Positions 1 through 7,137 of a stretch of 36,118 bases of DNA are shown in pieces. The position numbers were made by a program, and so were the translations under genes. Position 1 is the first letter of the stretch. The number at the start of each line of letters is the position of its first letter. Below the pieces are notes generated by a model. That model did not search any database and had not been told where the DNA came from. It was given only the letters and a program-made list of their open reading frames with translations. Source of the DNA: CAYGZL01 sp964354345 (GTDB lineage: Bacteria > Chloroflexota > Anaerolineae > Anaerolineales > UBA4823); the NCBI GenBank assembly GCA_964354345.1, contig CAYGZL010000009.1, forward strand, positions 1 through 36,118. Direction: 5' to 3'.

Positions 1-1
1 G

Positions 2-211
2 GTCACAACCAATATTGGTTGGACGCCGTTGTTTCCTCGTCTTGCTGCCATTGTCACCGATGTGGGCGCGCCATTATCCCATGCCGCCATCGTTGCCCGC
101 GAGTTGGGCATCCCGGCGGTGGTGGGCTGTGGGAATGCCACCATGCGCTTGAAAACAGGTGACCGTGTGCGGGAGGATGGCGCGCGAGGGATGGTGGAGT
201 TATTGGGATGA
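2..211 (+). CDS. PEP-utilising enzyme, mobile (swivelling) domain, C-terminal end (partial)
   Basis: This is the last 69 codons of a gene whose start lies upstream of the window. The fragment matches the phosphohistidine swivelling domain of PEP synthase, pyruvate phosphate dikinase and related enzymes: a GAPLSHAAIVARELGIPAVV block with the phosphorylated His, followed by the usual short tail (TGDRVREDGARGMVELL). The domain carries phosphate between the nucleotide site and the partner site. Because it ends straight after the mobile domain, the enzyme has the order ATP-grasp then swivelling domain, as in PEP synthase-like and rifampicin phosphotransferase-like proteins; the TIM barrel of true PPDK/PpsA is not downstream. 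The exact substrate cannot be told from this piece. The stop is TGA at 209-211. Confidence 0.85.
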   Translation, partial: VTTNIGWTPLFPRLAAIVTDVGAPLSHAAIVARELGIPAVVGCGNATMRLKTGDRVREDGARGMVELLG

Positions 212-222
212 GCAACGGATAA

Positions 223-295
223 TGCCCCCAAGCGGATTCGAACCGCTGTTTGGGCCTTGAGAGGGCCCCGTCCTGGGCCTCTAGACGATGGGGGC
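223..295 (-). tRNA. tRNA-Glu (anticodon CTC)
   Basis: The minus strand folds as a full cloverleaf. The acceptor stem is GCCCCCA with TGGGGGC, the anticodon stem GGGCC/GGCCC encloses the seven-base loop CTCTCAA with anticodon CTC, and the T arm is AGCGG-TTCGAAT-CCGCT. The discriminator is A at 223 and no CCA is encoded. A strong promoter sits just upstream (309-337). Confidence 0.95.
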
Positions 296-308
296 GTTGA
301 GCGCGGCA

Positions 309-337
309 ATTCTACCACGCTCCGAAATCAACGTCAA
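309..337 (-). promoter_or_regulatory. Sigma-70-type promoter of tRNA-Glu
   Basis: On the minus strand, TTGACG (332-337), a 17-base spacer and TAGAAT (309-314) lie 13 bases upstream of the first tRNA base. Spacing and distance fit a stable-RNA promoter. Confidence 0.7.
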
Positions 338-344
338 CCAGACT

Positions 345-2027
345 TTATGCTGCCTTCTCTTTATGTTGGCGAACCAGCTCACGCCGTAGAATCTTTCCGA
401 CAGTGGTTTTGGGCAGTTCGGTGCGAAATTCTACTTCAGTCGGTATTTTAAACTTCGCCATGCGTTCCTTGCACCAATCCCGAATTTCCTCCTCGGTGGC
501 CGTTTCGCCTGGCTTCAGCACGACCCAGGCTTTCACCGTCTCACCCCGGTACGGATCCGGAACGCCTGCCACGCCAACATCCAATACCTTTGGATTCTTG
601 ATAATCTCTTCCTCAACCTCGCGTGGCCAAACCTGATACCCACCCGGCTTGATCAACTCTTTCTTACGATCGACAATATAGAAATAGCCCTGCTCATCCA
701 TACGGGCAATATCGCCAGTGTAGAGCCAGCCATCCCGCAAGGTATTGGTGGTTTCGGTGGGCATATTGTGATAGCCCTTCATCACCAATGGACCTTGGAT
801 CACCAGTTCGCCGATTTCGCCCGGACCTAACACGGTCACTTCATCATCCAGGCTGATCACCCGAGCGTCAATGTCGGGCAGCGGTAAACCGATCGAGCCG
901 GAGGGATTCTCTCCGTACAAAGGATTACAATGAGTAGCCGTCGGCGCTTCGGATAAGCCATAACCTTCCACCAGCTTACCCCCGGTCAAAGCTTCAAAGC
1001 GTTCTTTCGTTTCACGCATCAATGGAGCCGACCCAGAAATGCACGCCTTGATACTGCGCAGATCGTACTTACCTGCCTGAACATCCGGGTGGTTATTGAT
1101 CGCATTATACATCGTTGGCACACCTGGATAAATTGTTGCCTTATATTTCTGGATGCTGTCCAGCACATCTTTCATATCACGTGGGTTCGGAATCATCACC
1201 ATGGAGGCTGCGGCTCGAATCGAAAAACACATTCCAGCGACCATGCCATATACATGGAACAACGGGATCGCCATCAGTACCGTTTCCTGCCCATCAACCG
1301 CATCGGGAATCCAGGCGCGGATCTCCAGTGCATTGGCTACCAGGTTGCGATGCAAGGCCACTGCGCCCTTGGAAATCCCGGTTGTCCCCCCGCTATATTG
1401 AAACAATGCTACATCATCCGCGGTCACTTCGACCTTTGGTCGATCCTCTGGTTTATGACGATTGAGCAAATCCTGGAACCAAAGATCGCCCTCCGCGATC
1501 TGTACGCGGAACCCTCCCTTCTTTTCCCGGGTCAGACCGAACAAGAAACTCAGTAATGGCGGCAAGTATTCTTTGATATTGGACACGATCAAAGTCCGAA
1601 TTTTCGTGTTGGGTTGAGCGGCCTTGATCGTCTTATAAAAATTACTCATCACGAACATCACTTCCACGCCGGAGTCATTGGCCTGGTGCTCAATTTCGCG
1701 TGGCGTGTAAAGAGGATTCGTGGCAACCACTACCGCCCCTACTTTCAGGATGGCAAAGTATGCCATCACAAACTGAGGGGTATTGGGTATAAAAATTCCA
1801 ACCCGATCACCTTTTTTAACCCCCAGGTCAGACAACCCAGCCGCCAATCGGTCGGTTATAGCATTCATTTCCCGATAATTGATGACGGCGCCCTTGAAAA
1901 TCGTACAGGGCCGGTCCGGAAAGTTGCGCGCGGCCTCTTCCAGGAGAGCAAACAGAGGCACTGGGGGATAATTAATCGAATGCGGTACGCCCTGATCGTA
2001 TCGCTTGAACCATGGTCTTTCTTCCAT
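345..2027 (-). CDS. fadD: Long-chain fatty-acid--CoA ligase (AMP-forming)
   Basis: This 560-residue protein activates fatty acids to acyl-CoA through an acyl-AMP intermediate. It is an ANL-superfamily enzyme of normal length. The phosphate loop YSGGTTGISKG is near residues 211-221, the adenine-site motif GYGLSEAPTATH near 357, the hinge block GWLYTGDIARMDEQGYFYIVDRKKELIK in the last quarter, and the catalytic Lys in TTVGKILRRE near the C-terminus. ATG at 2027 is chosen over the in-frame GTG at 2030 because AGGAGG ends 5 bases before the ATG but only 2 before the GTG. The gene is monocistronic with its own strong promoter. Membership of the long-chain group rests on overall similarity; a medium-chain preference is possible. 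Confidence 0.9.
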   Translation of the reverse strand: MEERPWFKRYDQGVPHSINYPPVPLFALLEEAARNFPDRPCTIFKGAVINYREMNAITDRLAAGLSDLGVKKGDRVGIFIPNTPQFVMAYFAILKVGAVVVATNPLYTPREIEHQANDSGVEVMFVMSNFYKTIKAAQPNTKIRTLIVSNIKEYLPPLLSFLFGLTREKKGGFRVQIAEGDLWFQDLLNRHKPEDRPKVEVTADDVALFQYSGGTTGISKGAVALHRNLVANALEIRAWIPDAVDGQETVLMAIPLFHVYGMVAGMCFSIRAAASMVMIPNPRDMKDVLDSIQKYKATIYPGVPTMYNAINNHPDVQAGKYDLRSIKACISGSAPLMRETKERFEALTGGKLVEGYGLSEAPTATHCNPLYGENPSGSIGLPLPDIDARVISLDDEVTVLGPGEIGELVIQGPLVMKGYHNMPTETTNTLRDGWLYTGDIARMDEQGYFYIVDRKKELIKPGGYQVWPREVEEEIIKNPKVLDVGVAGVPDPYRGETVKAWVVLKPGETATEEEIRDWCKERMAKFKIPTEVEFRTELPKTTVGKILRRELVRQHKEKAA

Positions 2028-2081
2028 CACGGCCTCCTTTATGGAATTAAATAGGAAACTATTATTTGGGGAACCTGGTTA

Positions 2082-2110
2082 ATTGTAGATTCATTTCGGT
2101 TAGATGTCAA
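2082..2110 (-). promoter_or_regulatory. Sigma-70-type promoter of the acyl-CoA ligase gene
   Basis: On the minus strand, consensus TTGACA (2105-2110), a 17-base spacer and TACAAT (2082-2087) lie about 55 bases upstream of the start codon. The -35 box is six bases from the miaA stop, so the promoter fills the gap between the two genes. Confidence 0.7.
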
Positions 2111-2115
2111 ACCTT

Positions 2116-3090
2116 TCAGGCAGATTGGTTGCTATTTGGTTCACTCACCATCCATTTGTTAATTAATCCTTCTATCTCTTTAACGGTATCCGCTTTCACC
2201 AGGAACCAATGGATATTGGGATCATTGGTTTTAAACCAGTTCGTCTGCCGGCGGACAAATATGCGCGTGGCGCGTTTGATTTGAGTAACTGCTTCTGACA
2301 GCGTCAACCGACCTTGTAAGTATGCAATAATTTCCCGATAACCAATCGCGGAGAGGGTTGGCAGATCGGGCGCGAATCCCTGATTCAACAAGCTGCGCAC
2401 TTCCTCAACCAGACCCGCCTCGATCATTGCCTCGATCCGGGTGTCGATCCGTACATAAAGCTCAGGACGAGGGCGTGCCAGGCCGATCATTAAACAACGG
2501 TATAAGGGGGTGCCCTTTTGTCGTTGCTCCGAGAAACGCCTGCCTGTGCTAAGAATGACCTCCAGAGCACGCACGGTCCGGCGCAGGTTACGCGCGTCAA
2601 TTATCGCCGCTGCTTGAGGATCCAGGGTTGCCAACCGGGCGTGTAAACCAGCATAACCAATTTCACCTGCCCAATCTTCCAAGACCTTGCGTAGTCTGGG
2701 ATCCGGTACGACTTTCGGCACCTCCCAACCCTCTATCACCGATCGAATGTATTGTCCTGTCCCTCCTACCAAGAAAGGCAACCGCCTTCTATGTTGGATA
2801 TCAGCAATTGCACGACGCGCTTCCTGTTGGAATAAAGCTAGGCTCCAGATTTGATCCGGTTGGGCCACGTTAATTAAATGATGCGGAACCCGCGCCAACT
2901 CAGCTGGTGAGGGTTTGGCCGTGCCAATGTCCATTTGGCGGTAAAACAGGCGGGAATCGGCCGAAACAATCTCACCCTCTAACAATTCCGCTAATTGGAT
3001 GGCAATCTCTGTCTTCCCAACCGCGGTCGCACCGACAATGACTACCAACAGCGACCGAGATAAATTCGGTGAGGGCAAAGGATTATTCAT
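2116..3090 (-). CDS. miaA: tRNA dimethylallyltransferase
   Basis: MiaA transfers a dimethylallyl group from DMAPP to N6 of A37 in tRNAs that read UNN codons. The 324-residue length is normal. The Walker A loop GATAVGKT is at residues 20-27, followed by the family block SADSRLFYRQMDIGTAKPS and the GGTGQYI segment near 106-112. The usual Gln/Val of the DSxQVY motif is Arg/Leu here (DSRLFY), as in many Chloroflexi-type sequences. The start is 3 bases after the stop of the upstream YraN-family gene, so the two are co-transcribed. Confidence 0.95.
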   Translation of the reverse strand: MNNPLPSPNLSRSLLVVIVGATAVGKTEIAIQLAELLEGEIVSADSRLFYRQMDIGTAKPSPAELARVPHHLINVAQPDQIWSLALFQQEARRAIADIQHRRRLPFLVGGTGQYIRSVIEGWEVPKVVPDPRLRKVLEDWAGEIGYAGLHARLATLDPQAAAIIDARNLRRTVRALEVILSTGRRFSEQRQKGTPLYRCLMIGLARPRPELYVRIDTRIEAMIEAGLVEEVRSLLNQGFAPDLPTLSAIGYREIIAYLQGRLTLSEAVTQIKRATRIFVRRQTNWFKTNDPNIHWFLVKADTVKEIEGLINKWMVSEPNSNQSA

Positions 3091-3093
3091 AAC

Positions 3094-3456
3094 TCAGTCA
3101 AATGCGTTTTCAAAATGTACAATCTCGGGCGGTTGATCCTGACCAAGCCGCCGAATGGCGATGACATCCACCCGGCAATTGCCATGTAATTCGGGATGTA
3201 CCAGGAAATAGACCTGGATCGCGGCAAGCAAGTGAGCGCGTTTCTTGGGTGTCACAGAGATTTCAGGCATGCCCAAGGTTGTCCCCCGGCGGGATTTCAC
3301 CTCAACAAAGACTAACACATCGCCCTGCTGTGCTACCAAGTCAATTTCCCCGTAATGCGTACGGTAGTTTACTTCCAAGATTTCATATCCCCGTTGCTCC
3401 AAGTAATTGGCAGCCAGGCGTTCACCCCATTTTCCCACCATTTGGTTCGATTTCAT
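3094..3456 (-). CDS. YraN / UPF0102 family endonuclease-like protein
   Basis: This 120-residue protein belongs to the UPF0102 (YraN) family, which has a restriction-endonuclease-like fold; its role is not established, although a DNA or Holliday-junction processing role has been suggested. Family marks are the N-terminal GKWGERLAANYLEQRGYEIL block, the catalytic-type core GEIDLVAQ with VFVEVKSR (D, E and K of a PD-(D/E)xK site), and the C-terminal CRVDVIAI strand. An in-frame ATG at 3462 directly abuts the GGGAGG Shine-Dalgarno sequence; the ATG at 3456 has 6-base spacing and is preferred. A TATAAT box (minus strand, 3475-3480) lies close upstream without a clear -35. Confidence 0.85.
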   Translation of the reverse strand: MKSNQMVGKWGERLAANYLEQRGYEILEVNYRTHYGEIDLVAQQGDVLVFVEVKSRRGTTLGMPEISVTPKKRAHLLAAIQVYFLVHPELHGNCRVDVIAIRRLGQDQPPEIVHFENAFD

Positions 3457-3510
3457 TGCCATCCTCCCGAATAGATTATAACGGCAGGCTGCCCTTTAAG
3501 CCGCGATTGG

Positions 3511-3539
3511 TTGACTCAGTACCAACCTGAAGGTAGAAT
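3511..3539 (+). promoter_or_regulatory. Sigma-70-type promoter of the ttuB-ttuA unit
   Basis: TTGACT (3511-3516), a 17-base spacer and TAGAAT (3534-3539) lie about 22 bases upstream of the chosen ttuB start. Transcription would start near the AGGAGAAGG ribosome-binding site, giving a very short leader. Confidence 0.6.
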
Positions 3540-3561
3540 GAAAATCCAAGAGGAGAAGGCG

Positions 3562-3756
3562 ATGGCTGTAAAACTCATCTTACGCGGTAAAGAATATCTG
3601 GTCAAACCCGGGAGCACCTTGCGTGATACACTGACCAAGATCGGAGTCAACCCCGAGGCTGTCCTGGCTATCCGAGCGGGAGAACTGATCACCGAAGAGG
3701 TCATCCTTTACGAAGGAGAAGAAGTGCGGTTAGTCGCAGTAATTTCCGGTGGATGA
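3562..3756 (+). CDS. ttuB: Ubiquitin-like sulfur carrier protein (TtuB/MoaD/ThiS type)
   Basis: This is a 64-residue beta-grasp protein ending in the di-glycine tail needed for C-terminal adenylation and thiocarboxylation (VRLVAVISGG). The gene directly precedes a TtuA-type tRNA sulfurtransferase, so the likely role is sulfur donor for 2-thiolation of ribothymidine-54 in tRNA, as TtuB does in Thermus. MoaD or ThiS duty is possible by fold, but no molybdopterin or thiamine genes are nearby. An earlier in-frame ATG at 3541 would add seven residues, but AGGAGAAGG (3551-3559) lies just before the ATG at 3562. Confidence 0.85.
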   Translation: MAVKLILRGKEYLVKPGSTLRDTLTKIGVNPEAVLAIRAGELITEEVILYEGEEVRLVAVISGG

Positions 3757-3799
3757 TCCACTCGACGGACGGGTTGTATTATCGGTATGAAGAAAACCT

Positions 3800-4765
3800 A
3801 TGAAATGTCGGAAATGTAACCAACCAGCTGCCATCAACATGCAACAGCACCACCTGGCGCTATGCAAGGAGCATTTCTTGAGCTGGCTCCCGGTACAGGT
3901 GGAACGGGCGATCCAGACTTACCAGATGTTTTCCTATCAGGAACGGGTCTTAATTGCTGTTTCTGGGGGAAAGGATTCGCTGTCGTTATGGGATATCCTC
4001 AACCGGCTGGGTTACCAGGCAGATGGCCTGTATATCGGCCTTGGCATAGATAGTAAAGAACTCGACGGGATAGGCTATTCCCAATCTTCCCTGCGCATGG
4101 CAGAGCAATTTTCACGCCAGTATAAATTAAAGCTCCATGTTGTGGAAGTTGCCGCCAAGTATGGCGAAACAATTCCTCAAATCGCTGCCCGTACCAACCG
4201 CGGCAAGTACAAACCTTGCTCAGTGTGTGGGCTGGCCAAACGCTACATCATGAATCAGGTTGCCCTGGAGAGCGGCTATCCTGTCTTAGCCACTGGCCAC
4301 AACCTGGATGATGAAGCAGCGATATTGTTCGGCAATACACTCAATTGGCTAAGTGGGCACCTGGTCCGGCAATGGCCCGTATTGGAAGCCAATCAGGCTG
4401 GTATGGTACGCAAAGTCAAACCGTTATGCCGAACATATGAACGTGAAATGGCTGCTTATGCTGTGCTACAGGGCATCGAATACGTTTATGAAGAATGCCC
4501 CCATGCGGTTGGGTCGGCCACAATCTACTATAAAGAGATCTTAAACAAAATGGAGTTCGACCGGCCTGGTGCAAAATTAAACTTCTATCTAACTTTCCTA
4601 CAAGCGAAAAAGAATGGATTATTCACACCAGCCGCGGACCCCGAACTGACCAACCTGCACTCCTGTCCAAATTGTGGCCAACCTACGACTGCCCCAGGGA
4701 TTTGCGCCTTTTGTCGGATGGTGGGAAAGATGCATCCACAGGATGAATTTAATGGAGCAGAATAA
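3800..4765 (+). CDS. ttuA: tRNA 2-thiolation enzyme, TtuA family (PP-loop, Fe-S)
   Basis: This 321-residue PP-loop ATPase adenylates the tRNA base and inserts sulfur to give 2-thiouridine derivatives. The layout matches TtuA exactly: N-terminal zinc site C3/C6/C22/H25, PP-loop SGGKDS at 55-60, [4Fe-4S] ligands C140 and C143 (KPCSVCG) with C233 (EECPHA), ATGHNLDDEA near 164-173, and a C-terminal zinc site C289/C292/C302/C305. The length equals that of Thermus TtuA. It lies 43 bases after ttuB and overlaps the start of the next gene, so the three form one unit. In Thermus the s2T54 modification stabilises tRNA at high temperature, which hints at a thermophilic or thermophile-derived host. NcsA/Ncs6-type U34 thiolation is the main alternative. 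Confidence 0.85.
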   Translation: MKCRKCNQPAAINMQQHHLALCKEHFLSWLPVQVERAIQTYQMFSYQERVLIAVSGGKDSLSLWDILNRLGYQADGLYIGLGIDSKELDGIGYSQSSLRMAEQFSRQYKLKLHVVEVAAKYGETIPQIAARTNRGKYKPCSVCGLAKRYIMNQVALESGYPVLATGHNLDDEAAILFGNTLNWLSGHLVRQWPVLEANQAGMVRKVKPLCRTYEREMAAYAVLQGIEYVYEECPHAVGSATIYYKEILNKMEFDRPGAKLNFYLTFLQAKKNGLFTPAADPELTNLHSCPNCGQPTTAPGICAFCRMVGKMHPQDEFNGAE

Positions 4766-5471
4766 CACACGCTCCTACCGCTATTTCGATCTGATCCTGG
4801 CTGTGTTCGTTACAGTCCTGATTGTCAGCAACATCGCTTCGTCGGCGAAGATTGTCGATTGGGGTTTAAGCCTGTTTGGCGTTCCTCTGGCTTTCGACGC
4901 GGGCACACTGCTTTTCCCGGTTAGCTATATCTTCGGCGATATCCTGACCGAAGTCTATGGCTACCGGCGCTCGCGCAGGGTCATCTGGGTTGGCTTCGCG
5001 TGTTTGACACTCAGTGCATTCGTCTTGTGGATTGTACGCATCCTGCCCGGTGAATCTACCTGGGAACAAACCGCCGGCCAGGCAGCCTATATCGCCATCC
5101 TGGGCGGGATGAGTTCAGGCGGTATTGTGCTCGCCAGCCTGCTCGGGTATTGGTCGGGAGAATTTTCTAACTCGTTCGTGTTGGCCAAGATGAAGCTATT
5201 GACAGGCGGTCGCTGGCTGTGGACTCGCACCATCGGCAGCACGCTGGTCGGTGAGTTGGTCGATTCCTTGATCTTTGTCAGTATTGCGATTCTGTTTGGC
5301 GTCTTCCCAAGCAACCTGTTCCTGACGCTGGTATTGACCAATTATCTGTTCAAGTGCGGTGTCGAAGCGCTAATGACGCCAGTTACCTATTGGGTCGTAA
5401 GGATCCTTAAGCGATCCGAGCAAGAAGATTATTTCGACTACGGCACAAACTTTAATCCTTTTAAGTATTAG
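4752..5471 (+). CDS. Queuosine precursor transporter (YhhQ/VUT family)
   Basis: This 239-residue integral membrane protein has about six hydrophobic segments. Family marks are the first helix YFDLILAVFVTVLIVSNIASSAKI, then FPVSYIFGDILTEVYGYRRSRRVIW and a late LVLTNYLFKCGVEALMTPVTYW stretch. YhhQ-type proteins import 7-deazaguanine precursors (preQ0/preQ1) for tRNA queuosine synthesis. The ATG at 4752 overlaps the ttuA stop by 14 bases and has AGG nine bases upstream; the ATG at 4743 would abut that AGG and is less likely. Coupling with a tRNA thiolation pair gives a small tRNA-modification operon. The transported compound is inferred from the family, not visible in the sequence. Confidence 0.85.
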   Translation: MEQNNTRSYRYFDLILAVFVTVLIVSNIASSAKIVDWGLSLFGVPLAFDAGTLLFPVSYIFGDILTEVYGYRRSRRVIWVGFACLTLSAFVLWIVRILPGESTWEQTAGQAAYIAILGGMSSGGIVLASLLGYWSGEFSNSFVLAKMKLLTGGRWLWTRTIGSTLVGELVDSLIFVSIAILFGVFPSNLFLTLVLTNYLFKCGVEALMTPVTYWVVRILKRSEQEDYFDYGTNFNPFKY

Positions 5472-5480
5472 AGCACCCCT

Positions 5481-5507
5481 CGTGTAGGCTACTTATCTGC
5501 CCACACG
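5481..5507. terminator. Possible stem-loop between convergent genes
   Basis: CGTGTAGGC pairs with GCCCACACG across a 9-base loop with one mismatch. It lies in the 52-base gap where the transporter gene and glnA converge. No run of T follows on either strand, so a factor-independent terminator is doubtful. Confidence 0.25.
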
Positions 5508-5523
5508 ATGCAACACTCCTGTT

Positions 5524-6861
5524 TTATGCCTGTTCCAGGTAACGCTCGACTTCCCAGTCGGTGACCTTCATGCGGTACTCCTGGATTTCAGCATGTTTTG
5601 CGCGCGTGAACGCTTCAAAAATTACCGGGCCCAAAGCATCTTGCAAAACCGGATCCTTATCCAATTCCAACAGCGCCTCGTTCAAGGAGCCGGGTAGTTC
5701 CGCGATCTTAAGCTCTCCGCGTTCTTCTTCAGTCAGGTGATAAACATTCACATTATTCAGCGGCGCTGGATAAGGTAAATGATGGTCAATACCATCCAGG
5801 GCAGCCGCCAACATGACCGTAAACGCCAGGTAAGGATTGGCGGACGGGTCAGGACAGCGCAATTCCGCCCGCATGGATTTATCACGTCCGGCGGTGTAGT
5901 GGGGAATACGGATCAGGGCTGAGCGATTGAATTGCGCCCAACCAACATAAACCGGCGCTTCATAACCCGGTACCAGGCGTTTATACGAGTTTACTGTCGG
6001 GGCTACCACGGCTGCCAACGCCCGGGCGTGGTTCAGTTGCCCGGCGATAAAACCATAAGCCAGTTGTGAGAGGTTGAATTCGTCAGTTGGATCGAAGAAC
6101 ATGTTCTCACCCTGCGGAGTAAACATGGACTGGTGGCAATGCATACCGGAGCCGTTGATCCCGAAAATCGGCTTGGGCATAAAGGAAGCAATCAGGCCAT
6201 GTTGGGCAGCGATCGCCTTGACTGTATATTTCAAAGTCAGGACATTGTCAGCAGTCTGCAAGGCGTTAGCAAATCGAAAATCAATTTCATGCTGGCCTAA
6301 TGCCACTTCATGATGGCCCATCTCAACATCAAGACCCATCCCATGCAGCGCATCCATTAACTCAGTGCGCACACGGACTGCCTCGTCGTTAGCGGAAAAG
6401 TCAAAATAACCGCCGACATCGTGCGGAACCGGGTGGATGGATTGTGGACCATTGCGTTTAAACAAGAAAAATTCCGGCTCTGGTCCGACATTGTAAACCC
6501 AGCCACGCTCGTCTAATCCCGCCAGGATACGTTTCAAAGCCCCACGGGGATCACCCGGGAATGGAGCACCGTCGGGTTGGTAAATATCACAAAAAACCCG
6601 GCCCCGGCGTGCCTCTAAAGGGGTCCAGGGCAAGACTGCGTATGTGTCAGGATCTAGTACCAGACGCATGTCGCTCTCCTGGATGCGAGCAAACCCTTCG
6701 ACGGATGATCCATCGAACCAAACACCATCTTCCAGCGCGCCACTCACCCGGTAAGTGGGGATATCCACGCTCTTCACCACTCCGGTCACATCAGTGAATT
6801 GAAGAGACAGAAACTTAACCCCATCTTCTTGTAATCGAGATAATAAATCTTGCGTGTCCAT
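5524..6861 (-). CDS. glnA: Glutamine synthetase type I (alpha subgroup)
   Basis: This 445-residue enzyme makes glutamine from glutamate, ammonia and ATP. The N-terminal beta-grasp domain carries FTDVTGVVKSVDIP and DGSSVEGFARIQESDM; the catalytic domain carries PEPEFFLF, EVALGQHEIDFRF, NGSGMHCHQSM, NRSALIRIPHY and the ELRCPDPSANPYL block. The segment near NVYHLTEEERGEL has no Tyr in the position of the GSI-beta adenylylation loop, so this is a GSI-alpha enzyme probably controlled by feedback and transcription rather than adenylylation. The Shine-Dalgarno AGGAGG is unusually far from the ATG (15 bases) and no in-frame alternative start lies between them. Transcribed alone. Confidence 0.95.
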   Translation of the reverse strand: MDTQDLLSRLQEDGVKFLSLQFTDVTGVVKSVDIPTYRVSGALEDGVWFDGSSVEGFARIQESDMRLVLDPDTYAVLPWTPLEARRGRVFCDIYQPDGAPFPGDPRGALKRILAGLDERGWVYNVGPEPEFFLFKRNGPQSIHPVPHDVGGYFDFSANDEAVRVRTELMDALHGMGLDVEMGHHEVALGQHEIDFRFANALQTADNVLTLKYTVKAIAAQHGLIASFMPKPIFGINGSGMHCHQSMFTPQGENMFFDPTDEFNLSQLAYGFIAGQLNHARALAAVVAPTVNSYKRLVPGYEAPVYVGWAQFNRSALIRIPHYTAGRDKSMRAELRCPDPSANPYLAFTVMLAAALDGIDHHLPYPAPLNNVNVYHLTEEERGELKIAELPGSLNEALLELDKDPVLQDALGPVIFEAFTRAKHAEIQEYRMKVTDWEVERYLEQA

Positions 6862-6902
6862 TGTAAATTCAGTAAGCCTCCTATTCGGGTGAATAAGCTT
6901 TC

Positions 6903-6931
6903 ATTTTAACAAAGAGTCGCCGGACGGTCAA
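6903..6931 (-). promoter_or_regulatory. Sigma-70-type promoter of glnA
   Basis: On the minus strand, TTGACC (6926-6931), a 17-base spacer and TAAAAT (6903-6908) lie 42 bases upstream of the glnA ATG. Confidence 0.65.
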
Positions 6932-6971
6932 CCAGTGGATTAAGGATCGGTATATAAAAGAAAGTGTCACC

Positions 6972-7000
6972 TTGTAGAATCGACTCCCTTGCGGTATGCT
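6972..7000 (+). promoter_or_regulatory. Likely promoter of tRNA-Sec
   Basis: TTGTAG (6972-6977), a 17-base spacer and TATGCT (6995-7000) end 11 bases before the first base of the tRNA. Confidence 0.45.
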
Positions 7001-7011
7001 TAATCGCTGTT

Positions 7012-7105
7012 GGGAGTGGTTGGGTCCCGGTGGGCTCCCCGGTCTTCAAAACCGGCGGCGGGTCGCGTTGCGGGCTGCGGTGGGTTCGACTCCCATCCAC
7101 TCCCG
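7012..7105 (+). tRNA. selC: tRNA-Sec (selenocysteine, anticodon TCA)
   Basis: The fold is that of bacterial selenocysteine tRNA. The acceptor stem has 8 pairs (GGGAGTGG with CCACTCCC), the T stem has 5 pairs around loop TTCGACT, giving the diagnostic 13-pair coaxial arm. The anticodon stem CCGGT/ACCGG encloses loop CTTCAAA with anticodon TCA (7046-7048), and there is a long variable arm between 7056 and 7079. The discriminator is G, as in known selC genes; it is followed by CC and then T, so CCA must be completed after transcription. The host should therefore also encode SelA, SelB and SelD, which are not in this window. Confidence 0.95.
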
Positions 7106-7137
7106 CCTAATTTCAATTGGATGGTAGAAGAGAACGA

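Noticed and set aside
1089..1556. Plus-strand open frames antisense to the acyl-CoA ligase gene
   Set aside because: They are shadows of a well-supported gene: no ribosome-binding sites and no recognisable protein motifs.
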